From Spirosoma montaniterrae (lineage in GTDB: Bacteria; Bacteroidota; Bacteroidia; Cytophagales; Spirosomataceae): a stretch of DNA of 64,000 nt. Made by a program: the position numbers and the translations under genes. The stretch covers positions 4,896,501 through 4,960,500 of the forward strand of contig NZ_CP014263.1 in assembly GCF_001988955.1 (NCBI RefSeq), given 5' to 3'. Position 1 is the first letter of the stretch, and the number at the start of each line of letters is the position of its first letter. Of this stretch, positions 42,007-50,144 are shown in pieces. The notes beneath the pieces were generated by a model. It made no database searches. It was not told the origin of the DNA and worked only from the letters and a program-made list of their open reading frames with translations.

Positions 42007-44493
42007 TCACAACCGTAACCCTACCGACAGGTAGCCCGTGCGGCCATCGGCGGGCAGAATGCCCGGACCGGGGTAGCCTCCTGCCCGGCGCGTGAAATAA
42101 CGGGCATCGGTCAGGTTGTTTACGCCCGCCCGGAACGTGTACCGCTTCTTTAAGTCGAACGACGCCGACAAATCCACGACCTGATAAGCCGGAATCACGC
42201 CCGTTTGTGCATTGGCTGAGGGTGTTATGGTGTTGTTGGCGTCGCTATAAGCCATGCCTACGCGGTTGAGCAGGGCCGTTACGGTCAGGGTTTTGTAGGT
42301 GTAGTTAGCCCCAAAACGACTGATAAGCTCTGGTGCGTTCTCAACCCGACGGTCGCCCAAGCTGATTTCTGTTACCTGTCCGTTGGCTACCGTACTTGTG
42401 CGTAGTGAGCGATACCGGGCATCGGTGTATCCTACCGACGCGAACAAACTCAGGTAGCCTACCTTCGAGCGGCCTGCAAATGCTACCACCGGGTCAAATT
42501 CAACGTATGCTTCAACGCCCTGACTCACACTTCGGCCCACATTCGTGCGGAGTTGATAAGGCCGGTTAGCCGCGTTCAACAGTGTCAATGTGCCGATGCG
42601 GTCGTTGTAGTTCAGATGAAAATAACCAATGTCGAAGTTAAGGTATTTGCCTACGGCTCCGCGCAGGCCCGCGTCGAGCGTATAGCCACGGGCATCGCGC
42701 AGGTTAGGATCGACCACAAAGTCGGTAACGGCGGCTGGTGTCAGGTCTGAAAACAGCACGGGCCGGTATGCCTGCGATGCGTTGCCGTAGAGCGTGATGC
42801 CTTCAGCCAGTTTGTACTCAGTACCAATGCCCGCCAGCACAAACCGACGACTGCTTTGCTGCGAAACAAGGTTTTCGGTGCCGTTGGCGTTGAGGCTAAA
42901 CCGGCCATTGATATCGTTGGTAAGCGATTCAACGCGCAGACCGGGCGTGACGGTCCAGCGATTCGTGATGCGAAACAGATTCTCGGCAAAAAACGCGACA
43001 TTCGTGACCGATAGGCTCAAGTCGCGTGGGAAACGGTCAGTTTGCAGATTCAGGTTAAAGTCACGGCCCGTATCGCCCCGGCCCTGCTGTTGCCGTTGCG
43101 TATGTCCATCGAAGTATTTTACACCTGTCGAGAGGTTGTGTTTCCGACCGAAGAGCGTGTATCCTGTCACAAGCCGGAGTTCGCTGCCCCAATTGCGGTA
43201 CAAGTCCCGATCAATCTGGCGATTAGCAAACTGACCGGCGGCATTGGGTATGTCGGGCGTGGTGATGGCCGACGTAAAGCCGATGCTATTGCGGTCAGCA
43301 ATCAGACCGTGTACGTTGGCGGTCAGGCGGGTTTGGTCGCTGATGGCGTATTCGGCGGTCAGTACCGGCACTGTCCAGGGGGTGCTAAACCAGTTACGGG
43401 CGCGGCTGCTTTGCCGGGCGTCCTGCGCAAACTGCGCGTCGGTTAGGCCACCGGGTTGTTGACTTTCATTGTACATGCGCGTCAGTTCGGCAGTCAGGCG
43501 CAGGCGGTTCGTTACGGCATATGACAGCGACGCATAACCGTTGAAGATACCGTAGCCACTGTTTTCACGCCAGCCGTCGGCCCGGCGATAATGGGCATAG
43601 GCGTTGTATTGCAGCCGCCCCACAGTGCCGCTGATGCGGTTGTACGTGGAAAACAGGCCGTAGCTGCCCACTGTCTGTTGCGTTTCGAGGCTAAATGGCT
43701 TATTCTGCGCGGCTGGTTTTAGCACGTAATTGAGTAATCCACCAAACTGCGGTCCGTATTGCAGCGATGCGCCCCCGCGAACGAGTTCGATGCGGTCAAC
43801 GGCTTCCATCGGCGGATTGTAGTAAGCTTCAGGATACCCAAAAGGGTCGGAACTAATGTCAACGCCGTTCTGCCGGACATTGAATTCCCACGACCGATTC
43901 GGACTCAACCCGCGCACCGAAACGCCTACCTGCACACCTGAGCCATCGTTTTCCCAGACCATCACACCCGGTGTTTTGCTAAAAATTTGCCGGGTATTAT
44001 TGGTAACGAGGTTGGCGTCGAGTGCGCTCAGATTAATGACTTCTGTCTTTTTTCCGGCAAAGATAGCCGTTGGCGTTACACTGGGCAGGGTTTCACGTTC
44101 GCGTAGCCCTTTGGCGGCAATAATCTTAATTTCAGTCAGTTGCGCTACACTCTCGTTAATAACCACATCGAGTGCCGTGGTTTCGCGCCGACGAATGGTC
44201 AGTGTTTGCTCGTGTGGCAAAACACCCACCCCCGAAACAATAACGGTGTAGTTGCCTTCGGGCAGGTCCTGAAACCGAAACTGCCCCGCCTGATTGGTGG
44301 TTAGTCCCCGCACCGTGCCTTTAAGCCGAACGGTCAGCCCTTCGGCGGGCATACCGCTGCGGTCACGCACTACGCCGGTGAGCGTTCCGGCGGGCAGGCC
44401 AATACCCGGCTTCGGATTATCGTCGACTGGTGTGGCAATTGATGAAGTGTAAAACGTGACTACTAAAGCGAGTGAACAAATGGTAAGGCGCAT
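42007..44493 (-). CDS. TonB-dependent receptor, FecA-like, with N-terminal carboxypeptidase-regulatory domain
   Basis: The signal peptide is followed by a CarboxypepD_reg-like domain (GTLTGVVRDRSGMPAEGLTV to VIVSGVGVLPHEQTLTI). The plug domain (FSKTPGVMVWENDGSGVQV, VRGLSPNRSWEFNVRQNG, DRIELVRGGASLQYG) is the form seen in ferric-dicitrate/siderophore receptors. The 22-strand barrel ends in GRTGYLSVGLRL. It imports an iron chelate across the outer membrane using TonB energy. A strong promoter flanked by two operator-like repeats lies upstream, consistent with iron control. Confidence 0.92.
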   Translation of the reverse strand: MRLTICSLALVVTFYTSSIATPVDDNPKPGIGLPAGTLTGVVRDRSGMPAEGLTVRLKGTVRGLTTNQAGQFRFQDLPEGNYTVIVSGVGVLPHEQTLTIRRRETTALDVVINESVAQLTEIKIIAAKGLRERETLPSVTPTAIFAGKKTEVINLSALDANLVTNNTRQIFSKTPGVMVWENDGSGVQVGVSVRGLSPNRSWEFNVRQNGVDISSDPFGYPEAYYNPPMEAVDRIELVRGGASLQYGPQFGGLLNYVLKPAAQNKPFSLETQQTVGSYGLFSTYNRISGTVGRLQYNAYAHYRRADGWRENSGYGIFNGYASLSYAVTNRLRLTAELTRMYNESQQPGGLTDAQFAQDARQSSRARNWFSTPWTVPVLTAEYAISDQTRLTANVHGLIADRNSIGFTSAITTPDIPNAAGQFANRQIDRDLYRNWGSELRLVTGYTLFGRKHNLSTGVKYFDGHTQRQQQGRGDTGRDFNLNLQTDRFPRDLSLSVTNVAFFAENLFRITNRWTVTPGLRVESLTNDINGRFSLNANGTENLVSQQSSRRFVLAGIGTEYKLAEGITLYGNASQAYRPVLFSDLTPAAVTDFVVDPNLRDARGYTLDAGLRGAVGKYLNFDIGYFHLNYNDRIGTLTLLNAANRPYQLRTNVGRSVSQGVEAYVEFDPVVAFAGRSKVGYLSLFASVGYTDARYRSLRTSTVANGQVTEISLGDRRVENAPELISRFGANYTYKTLTVTALLNRVGMAYSDANNTITPSANAQTGVIPAYQVVDLSASFDLKKRYTFRAGVNNLTDARYFTRRAGGYPGPGILPADGRTGYLSVGLRL

Positions 44494-44497
44494 TATC

Positions 44498-44521
44498 TTG
44501 TTTAGACTGATTCAAAACAAT
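44498..44521. promoter_or_regulatory. Operator-like repeat A of the FecA-like receptor
   Basis: A 24-bp near-palindrome (TTGTTTaGA/TCaAAACAA arms) that covers the predicted transcription start, 4 bp upstream of the start codon. It matches repeat B at 20 of 24 positions. Confidence 0.65.
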
Positions 44522-44522
44522 G

Positions 44523-44552
44523 CAAAAGTAATAGGCATTGGATTGATAGCAA
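44523..44552 (-). promoter_or_regulatory. Bacteroidota-type promoter of the FecA-like receptor
   Basis: On the minus strand TTG (44552-44550) and TACTTTTG (44530-44523) are separated by exactly 19 bases, an ideal consensus match. The expected start point near 44516 falls inside operator-like repeat A. Confidence 0.8.
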
Positions 44553-44556
44553 TACT

Positions 44557-44580
44557 TTGTTTAGAATTAATCAAAATAAT
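44557..44580. promoter_or_regulatory. Operator-like repeat B of the FecA-like receptor
   Basis: This second copy of the 24-bp sequence lies immediately upstream of the -33 element, 59 bp from repeat A (20 of 24 identical). The paired sites bracket the promoter; an iron-responsive repressor is the obvious candidate but unproven. Confidence 0.6.
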
Positions 44581-44735
44581 TTAATGGCCTTTGAACAGGT
44601 ATATGAACTCATTGGATAGCCAATCTAAACGTCAGAGACACTCCTTGTAAAGATTTATAATTACGGACACATTCGCTTAACAGATCCTTATACTCGATTC
44701 AGCACGATACTAACTTGCCGCCAAATGCACTAATT

Positions 44736-46055
44736 ATGACGATAAATAACCACATCAACCACATCGCTATCATTGGAGCGGGACCGGCGGGGCTTTCGAT
44801 GGCGCGGGTCCTGAAAAAGATGGGGACCCCTTTCACCATCTACGAAAAACACCACAATACGGGCGGAATCTGGGACATGAACAACGAAGGCTCGCCTATG
44901 TACGAAGCCGCCCATTTTATCTCGTCAAAAACGCTTTCAGGGTTTCCTGATTTCCCGATGCCCGCGCACTACCCCGACTATCCGACCAGAGTCCAGATTC
45001 TGGCGTACATCCGGGCCTTCGCACAACATTATGACCTGGAGCGGCATATCAAATTCAATACAAAAGTAACGCAGATAGAAAAGACGGAGCAAGGCTGGGA
45101 GGTTCAAACAGAGTACGGAGGCCGACAAATACATAAAGCGGCAATTTGTGCCAATGGCCCACTTTGGCAAGCGAATATCCCCGCCTATCAGGGGCATTTT
45201 TCAGGAACGATTCGGCATGCTTCTACTTTTAAAAAATCTACCGAACTGCTCGACAAACGCGTTTTGGTAGTGGGCGGAGGCAACTCGGGGATAGATATTG
45301 CCTGCGAGACTGCCTCGTATGCAAACGAAGCTTACCTGAGTCTCAGGCGTGGGTATTATTTCATTCCGAAGCACATATTTGGCGTACCTGCCGACGTGTT
45401 TGCCCACGGTGGCCCCAAGTTGCCCACCAAACTGAATCAGTGGATTCTAAAAAAGATGCTGCGCGTTGCCGTTGGCGACCAAACTAAATTTGGCCTCCCC
45501 AAGCCCGATCACGAATTGCTGGAGTCGCACCCAATTATGAATTCGCAAATCCTGCACCACACCTCACACGGTAATCTAAGCGTCAAACCAGATATCAACT
45601 ACTTCAACGGTAATCAGGTGCATTTCAACGATGGTAGCGTGATAGAAGTAGACGAAGTAATTTTCGCTACGGGGTATGATTACGCGATTCCATACGCCAA
45701 AAAACACTTCGACTGGAAAGACAATCGCCCAAAATTATACATGAATCTCTTCAGTCCGAAGCACGACAATTTGTTTGCCATCGGGTTTATGGAGACCAAC
45801 TCGGCGGCTTATGAGATGTTTACGGAGATGGCAAAACTAATTGGGGATTTTCTGAATGCCGACCCGGAAACTGCGCGAAAGTTCAGGCAAAAGGCAGAAA
45901 CCGAAGTACTCGATCTTTCGGGTGGTTTAAAGTTCGTGGCCTCTGCGCGGCACACGGGCTACGTAGATAGCGATACGTACAGGGCGTTCCTAAAAAAACT
46001 ACAAAAGCAAATGGGCTGGAAGCCTTATAAAAAAGGCGATTACCTCACGCCATAA
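44736..46055 (+). CDS. Flavin-containing monooxygenase-like NAD(P)-binding protein
   Basis: I chose the ATG at 44736. The FAD-binding motif is AIIGAGPAGLSMARVLKK, followed by the FMO-type GGIWDMN. A second Rossmann motif RVLVVGGGNSGIDIACE binds NADPH, and the FATGYDY motif is diagnostic of FMO/Baeyer-Villiger type enzymes. The 439-residue length fits. The enzyme would oxygenate a soft nucleophile or a ketone; substrate unknown. It is divergent from the TonB receptor, so shared control is possible. Confidence 0.88.
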   Translation: MTINNHINHIAIIGAGPAGLSMARVLKKMGTPFTIYEKHHNTGGIWDMNNEGSPMYEAAHFISSKTLSGFPDFPMPAHYPDYPTRVQILAYIRAFAQHYDLERHIKFNTKVTQIEKTEQGWEVQTEYGGRQIHKAAICANGPLWQANIPAYQGHFSGTIRHASTFKKSTELLDKRVLVVGGGNSGIDIACETASYANEAYLSLRRGYYFIPKHIFGVPADVFAHGGPKLPTKLNQWILKKMLRVAVGDQTKFGLPKPDHELLESHPIMNSQILHHTSHGNLSVKPDINYFNGNQVHFNDGSVIEVDEVIFATGYDYAIPYAKKHFDWKDNRPKLYMNLFSPKHDNLFAIGFMETNSAAYEMFTEMAKLIGDFLNADPETARKFRQKAETEVLDLSGGLKFVASARHTGYVDSDTYRAFLKKLQKQMGWKPYKKGDYLTP

Positions 46056-46082
46056 CTGAAGACCATTCGCAGCGTTGCGCCC

Positions 46083-46961
46083 TCACTCTTCCATCACATT
46101 TCCTACGCCTAATTCTGCGAACAGCGTTTGCCAGTACTGGGTTACGGCGGGATTATTCTCGCGCACCGATGCGTTTGGTGCAAAAGGCAGCAGCATCGTA
46201 ATCTCAGGGCTGCCAATGGTGTAGCGTTTCAGGTTCTGGGCATCTGCTTTGGCCCATTCGTCGGCCTGGGTGTTATCGCGTGGGGGGGTCTTCTGAAAAT
46301 CGCGTCGATTCGCACCGGGTACGCTCTCGATCATGTCGCTGAGGTAGTAGACTTTCACAGACAGGCCCGTTTCGCTGGCTTTTTCAATGACCGGCAGGCT
46401 GGCCCAGATGTCGGTGCGCTGGTTGGAAGCTCCGTCATTCTGCGCCACCAACTGTTGCAGCACCCGTTGCCGAATCTGCGCTTTTTCGCGTGTGAGCAGC
46501 AGGTCGAACTCCGTTTCAGCGGCTTCGCGGTCGGTGGGGCTGGCTGCTGAAACGTCTTCCATTTCGGCGCGTACCGTCATGTTCAGGGCGCGGGCTTTGC
46601 TGGTGTTTTCGTGGATAAAGTACACGTCGAGCCGGTCGCCTTTCTGCCGGATATTCTGCTCGATAATATCGTTGATAGCCTGCTGATACTTCCTCATCAC
46701 AAACGCCCGGTTTACATTTACGCTGCGCGTTTTGTCGATAAAAATCAGCGTGTAAGTAGGATCGGAAGTAGAGGGTTTTTGCTCTGTCGAACAGGAAAAA
46801 AGGGTTAAACACAGAGATACGCAGAGGAAACACAGAATTGCACCCCACCCCAACCCCTCCCCGTTAGGGAGGGGCTTTGCAAGCCAGTTATTTAAGCCCC
46901 TCCCTAACGGGGAGGGGTTGGGGTGGGGTATAGACTGGGGCTTCCAAAAATTAGCTTTCAT
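46083..46961 (-). CDS. Putative VWA-like lipoprotein with repeat DNA in its N-terminus
   Basis: From the ATG at 46961 the first ~40 residues are encoded by a perfect 88-bp fold-back repeat (PHPNPSPLGRG...PLPNGEGLGWG). Then comes a hydrophobic segment with a lipobox-like Cys (LCFLCVSLCLTLFSC). The body starts LIFIDKTRSV, a DxTxS pattern like the metal site of von Willebrand A domains, then alternates helices and strands (VKVYYLSDMI). The start overlaps the preceding gene's stop (TAATG). Either translation reads through the repeat or a non-ATG start after it is used. Function unknown. Confidence 0.6.
   Translation of the reverse strand: MKANFWKPQSIPHPNPSPLGRGLNNWLAKPLPNGEGLGWGAILCFLCVSLCLTLFSCSTEQKPSTSDPTYTLIFIDKTRSVNVNRAFVMRKYQQAINDIIEQNIRQKGDRLDVYFIHENTSKARALNMTVRAEMEDVSAASPTDREAAETEFDLLLTREKAQIRQRVLQQLVAQNDGASNQRTDIWASLPVIEKASETGLSVKVYYLSDMIESVPGANRRDFQKTPPRDNTQADEWAKADAQNLKRYTIGSPEITMLLPFAPNASVRENNPAVTQYWQTLFAELGVGNVMEE
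46842..46929. repeat. Perfect 36-bp inverted repeat with 16-base loop (88-bp fold-back element)
   Basis: Arms 46842-46877 and 46894-46929 are exact reverse complements, 36 of 36, GC-rich with ACCCC units and a nested CCCCTCCC/GGGAGGGG hairpin in each arm. Total length equals that of the perfect fold-back at 16055-16142 (88 bp) although the sequence differs. It is in frame within the lipoprotein gene. The same style of PSPLGRG-encoding palindrome is commonly scattered in Bacteroidota genomes. Confidence 0.95.
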
Positions 46962-47926
46962 TATTTCATCAGTTCGGCCCGCAACGTGCTGTCGGCGGGT
47001 TGGTTATGATTCCAGTAATCGTTCTGAATGGTTTTAGTAAGAACGGCGCGGGAGGTCAATAAAGCATCCTTCGACGGATAAGTTTCTTCCCAGCCCACAA
47101 TACGGTGCGGAAATGCCCGCTCAAACACAATCATTAACGTTCGGTCGTCGGTGGGGTATTGTACGGTGTACGACTTCAGGAATTTGCCCGGAAATAACAC
47201 ACCTTCATAGTCGTCGAGTTTGGCCGTTGCGGCCAGTGGTTCGAGGGTTTTGTGCCGCAGCCGGGCCGAAGCAGTGCCGGGAATCAGGCGTATGTCGCCC
47301 GTCGGGAGTTTGTCGGGATTAATCCGGATGCGGTTCCAGAGTTCATCTTCCAGGATGGCTTTTTCAACCACGTAATCTTCGTTAACCTCTTTCTCGAAAT
47401 ACGATTTGCCGACCACGCGGTAGCCACTGTTCTGATAATTAACCTGCAAATAGCTATGCCCACACCACTCCTGCGCCGACGTACTGACTTTCAGCGTGTT
47501 CGGAAAAGACGGATTGTTGATAGGCGTGAACACCGACGTAAACAGTGAATAATCGTAAATACCCGTCACAAACGTACGGCTGATGTTGGTTTTCAGCACA
47601 GGTACAGCGTTAGCGCGGCTGGTCGTGCGCGACCCCGGTTCGGACTCGGACTTTACCTGCGTATCGGTTCTGAAATCTTCGGTCACGAAAATCAGTACGG
47701 CTTCGCCGGGGTTCAGCACCCCGTATTGCGCCTGTTGCAGTTTGTAGTGATTCAGTTCGGCTTTACCCGCAAACCAGTAGGCAGCAAAGTCGGGCGAGGG
47801 CTTTTCGGCAGGCTTAGCGGTCTGAGCAGCCGGTTGCTGAAAAATCGTTGCTCTCATAGCAAAGGCAAACACGATTGCCAGCGCGAGAACAAGAAGCAAA
47901 AAGTTTTTTGTGATGGTCTGTTTCAT
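46961..47926 (-). CDS. Hypothetical exported protein, Bacteroidota-specific
   Basis: There is one N-terminal hydrophobic segment (FLLLVLALAIVFAFAM), then a ~290-residue periplasmic domain with recurrent features AAYWFAGKAELNHYKLQQ, SAQEWCGHSYLQVNY and GYRVVGKSYFE. Similar proteins are sometimes annotated as 'septum formation inhibitor Maf', which is not supported by any motif here. It overlaps the broken PIN gene upstream (ATGA) and the lipoprotein downstream (TAATG), so all are in one minus-strand run. Function unknown. Confidence 0.6.
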   Translation of the reverse strand: MKQTITKNFLLLVLALAIVFAFAMRATIFQQPAAQTAKPAEKPSPDFAAYWFAGKAELNHYKLQQAQYGVLNPGEAVLIFVTEDFRTDTQVKSESEPGSRTTSRANAVPVLKTNISRTFVTGIYDYSLFTSVFTPINNPSFPNTLKVSTSAQEWCGHSYLQVNYQNSGYRVVGKSYFEKEVNEDYVVEKAILEDELWNRIRINPDKLPTGDIRLIPGTASARLRHKTLEPLAATAKLDDYEGVLFPGKFLKSYTVQYPTDDRTLMIVFERAFPHRIVGWEETYPSKDALLTSRAVLTKTIQNDYWNHNQPADSTLRAELMK

Positions 47927-48206
47927 CGATACCAGTAAAATGTAATTGAACCGGCTTGTTCAACAACGTCAAGTTCATGATGATCGGAGGTAACGACTGT
48001 TGCGCCAAGTAACTGTGCCTGAGCCAATAAAAACGAATGTCTCTATAAAATTGATAATAAACTTCATAGGCATTGACAGCATGAATGTATAATGAACAAT
48101 TACCATTCTCTGCGCTACGAAATAATGCCCGAATATTAGCCACGCCCGGCTCGCTTCCCAGAAAAGCTAAAATGGCGTTGGCATCCAATAAATAAACGTC
48201 TGTCAC
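47923..48206 (-). pseudogene. Broken PIN-domain (VapC-like) toxin gene
   Basis: The first ~56 residues are a good PIN N-terminus (VYLLDANAILAFLGSEPG with the first catalytic Asp; NAYEVYYQFYRD with the Glu). The C-terminal part continues in another frame (SFLLAQAQLLGATVVTSDHHELD, ending at a TGA that overlaps the next gene's ATG). The joint lacks about 35 residues that normally lie between these blocks, including the region with the third acidic residue, and the length is not a multiple of three (284 bp). This looks like an internal deletion. The toxin is most likely dead. Confidence 0.75.
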
Positions 48207-48430
48207 TGTAAGCCTTGCTGATGTTCGCGCTGTTTTTCCCTGTCGTTTTCACGGGCCAACGTTTCTGACGTTATTCCCGCACCTGCATATTTCCCCTCCA
48301 GTCGCGTCCAGACCGAATCAGTTCTCGTCGATGGGTTGCTCTTTTCCACAACGATATACGGTATAGACCTCAGAAAATTCATCAGAATTTCCTCTTTCTC
48401 TTCCGGGACATGAATTGTGACGGTTGACAT
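48203..48430 (-). CDS. Antitoxin-like protein paired with the broken PIN gene
   Basis: From the ATG at 48430 the product is 75 residues: a short beta strand (STVTIHVPEEKEEILMNFL) typical of small antitoxins, then a charged helical tail (LARENDREKQREHQQGLQ). Its stop overlaps the PIN start by 4 bp (ATGA), the normal antitoxin-toxin layout. The open frame extends upstream to 48538, but that part overlaps the divergent amidohydrolase leader. With the toxin broken, this gene may be a remnant. Confidence 0.65.
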   Translation of the reverse strand: MSTVTIHVPEEKEEILMNFLRSIPYIVVEKSNPSTRTDSVWTRLEGKYAGAGITSETLARENDREKQREHQQGLQ

Positions 48431-48506
48431 AACTTTCCTAAATTTTATCAAATCTACTAGTTTACAACGTATCTTGCTGAATAGCTTATCAACCGCTACG
48501 TTCGTT

Positions 48507-50144
48507 ATGCGCATCTCTTCCCTCCGCCCGCTGCTCATTCTTCATTGTACATTCTTCGTTATCCATTCTTTAGTTGCCCAGGTTGAAAAAGCCCCGGCCC
48601 GCAGGCAGGGCGAGGGCGACGGGCCGCATAACCGGCTCATTATTCGGGGCGTTACCCTTATTAACAGCACGGGTGCCCCGCCGGTTGGCCCGGTCGATAT
48701 TGTTGTCGAAAAAAATCGCATTGCCCAGATTCGGCAGGTAGGGTATCCGGGCGTTTCTATCGACCCCAAAAGCCGCCCAACGGCCAATGCAGGCGACAAA
48801 GAACTGAACTGTGAGGGCATGTACCTGATGCCCGGCTTCGTAGACATGCACGGCCACATTGGCGGTTCGGCGCAGGGAGCCAACGCCGAATACGTGTTTA
48901 AACTCTGGATGGGCCACGGCATTACAACCATTCGCGACCCAAGTTGCGGCAACGGGCTGGATTGGGTGCTTGAACACCGCGCCAAAAGCAACCGCAACGA
49001 CATTGTGGCTCCGCGCATTCTGGCCTACACCGTGTTTGGGCAGGGCGCGAAAGACCCCATCAGCACCCCCGAACAGGCGAGGGCGTGGGTACAGCAGAAC
49101 GCCAAACGCGGAGCCGATGGCATTAAGTTTTTCGGGGCCGAACCAACTATATTCAGAACCGCTCTGGAAGAGAACAAAAAACTGGGGCTGCGTTCGGCCT
49201 GTCACCATGCCCAGTTGGAAGTGGCTCGTATGAATGTGCTGGCTACGGCCAAAGCGGGCCTGACCAGCATGGAACACTGGTATGGCCTTCCCGAAGCTCT
49301 GTTTGAAGACAAAACCGTGCAAAACTACCCGGCCACGTATAATTACAACAACGAACAAAACCGATTCGAGGAGGCCGGTCGGCTATGGGAACAGGCCGCC
49401 AAACCTGGTACGCCAAAGTGGAATGCCGTGATGGACTCGCTTATCCGGCTCGACTTCACGCTCGACCCAACCTTTAACATCTACGAAGCCAACCGCGAAC
49501 TGATGCTGGCCCGACGCGCCGAGTGGCACGACGACTATACGCTGCCCAGCCTATGGCGGTTCTACGGACCGAGTCGCATCTCGCACGGGTCGTATTGGCA
49601 CAACTGGGGCACCGAGCAGGAGGTGGCCTGGAAACGCAACTACCAGCTCTGGATGCAATTCATTAACGAATACAAAAACCGGGGTGGCCGCGTTACGGCG
49701 GGTTCTGATTCGGGTTTTATCTATCAGCTCTACGGCTTTGCTTATATCCGCGAACTGGAGTTGCTGCGCGAAGCGGGTTTTCACCCCCTCGAAGTAGTGC
49801 GGGCCGCTACCATCAAAGGAGCCGAAGCCCTCGGCATGGCCGATCAGATTGGCTCGGTAGAAGTAGGTAAGTTAGCCGACTTTGTGATTGTGAAAGAAAA
49901 CCCGCTGGCAAATCTGAAAACACTTTACGGCACCGGGGCTATTCATCTGAACGAGAAAAACGAAGTCGAACGCGTTGGGGGCGTTACCTACACGGTGAAA
50001 GATGGTGTGGTATACGATGCCAAACAACTGCTGGCCGACGTGCGCAAACTCGTTGCCGATGCCAAAGCCAAAGAAAACTTCGAGATCACTCAGCCCGGCG
50101 TTCCGGCGAAGGCCGGGAAAGTGGGGGGGAGTGGGAAGGACTAA
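48507..50144 (+). CDS. Exported amidohydrolase family protein
   Basis: The ATG at 48507 opens a signal peptide (LRPLLILHCTFFVIHSLVAQ). The amidohydrolase core has the N-terminal beta sandwich (RLIIRGVTLINSTG), the metal motif MPGFVDMHGHIGG (HxH), a later His (RSACHHAQ), the MEHWYGL loop and the metal Asp in TAGSDSGF, with the C-terminal GSVEVGKLADFVIVKENPL. It hydrolyses an amide or cyclic substrate, probably in the periplasm. The last 59 bp overlap the convergent flippase-like gene. Confidence 0.88.
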   Translation: MRISSLRPLLILHCTFFVIHSLVAQVEKAPARRQGEGDGPHNRLIIRGVTLINSTGAPPVGPVDIVVEKNRIAQIRQVGYPGVSIDPKSRPTANAGDKELNCEGMYLMPGFVDMHGHIGGSAQGANAEYVFKLWMGHGITTIRDPSCGNGLDWVLEHRAKSNRNDIVAPRILAYTVFGQGAKDPISTPEQARAWVQQNAKRGADGIKFFGAEPTIFRTALEENKKLGLRSACHHAQLEVARMNVLATAKAGLTSMEHWYGLPEALFEDKTVQNYPATYNYNNEQNRFEEAGRLWEQAAKPGTPKWNAVMDSLIRLDFTLDPTFNIYEANRELMLARRAEWHDDYTLPSLWRFYGPSRISHGSYWHNWGTEQEVAWKRNYQLWMQFINEYKNRGGRVTAGSDSGFIYQLYGFAYIRELELLREAGFHPLEVVRAATIKGAEALGMADQIGSVEVGKLADFVIVKENPLANLKTLYGTGAIHLNEKNEVERVGGVTYTVKDGVVYDAKQLLADVRKLVADAKAKENFEITQPGVPAKAGKVGGSGKD

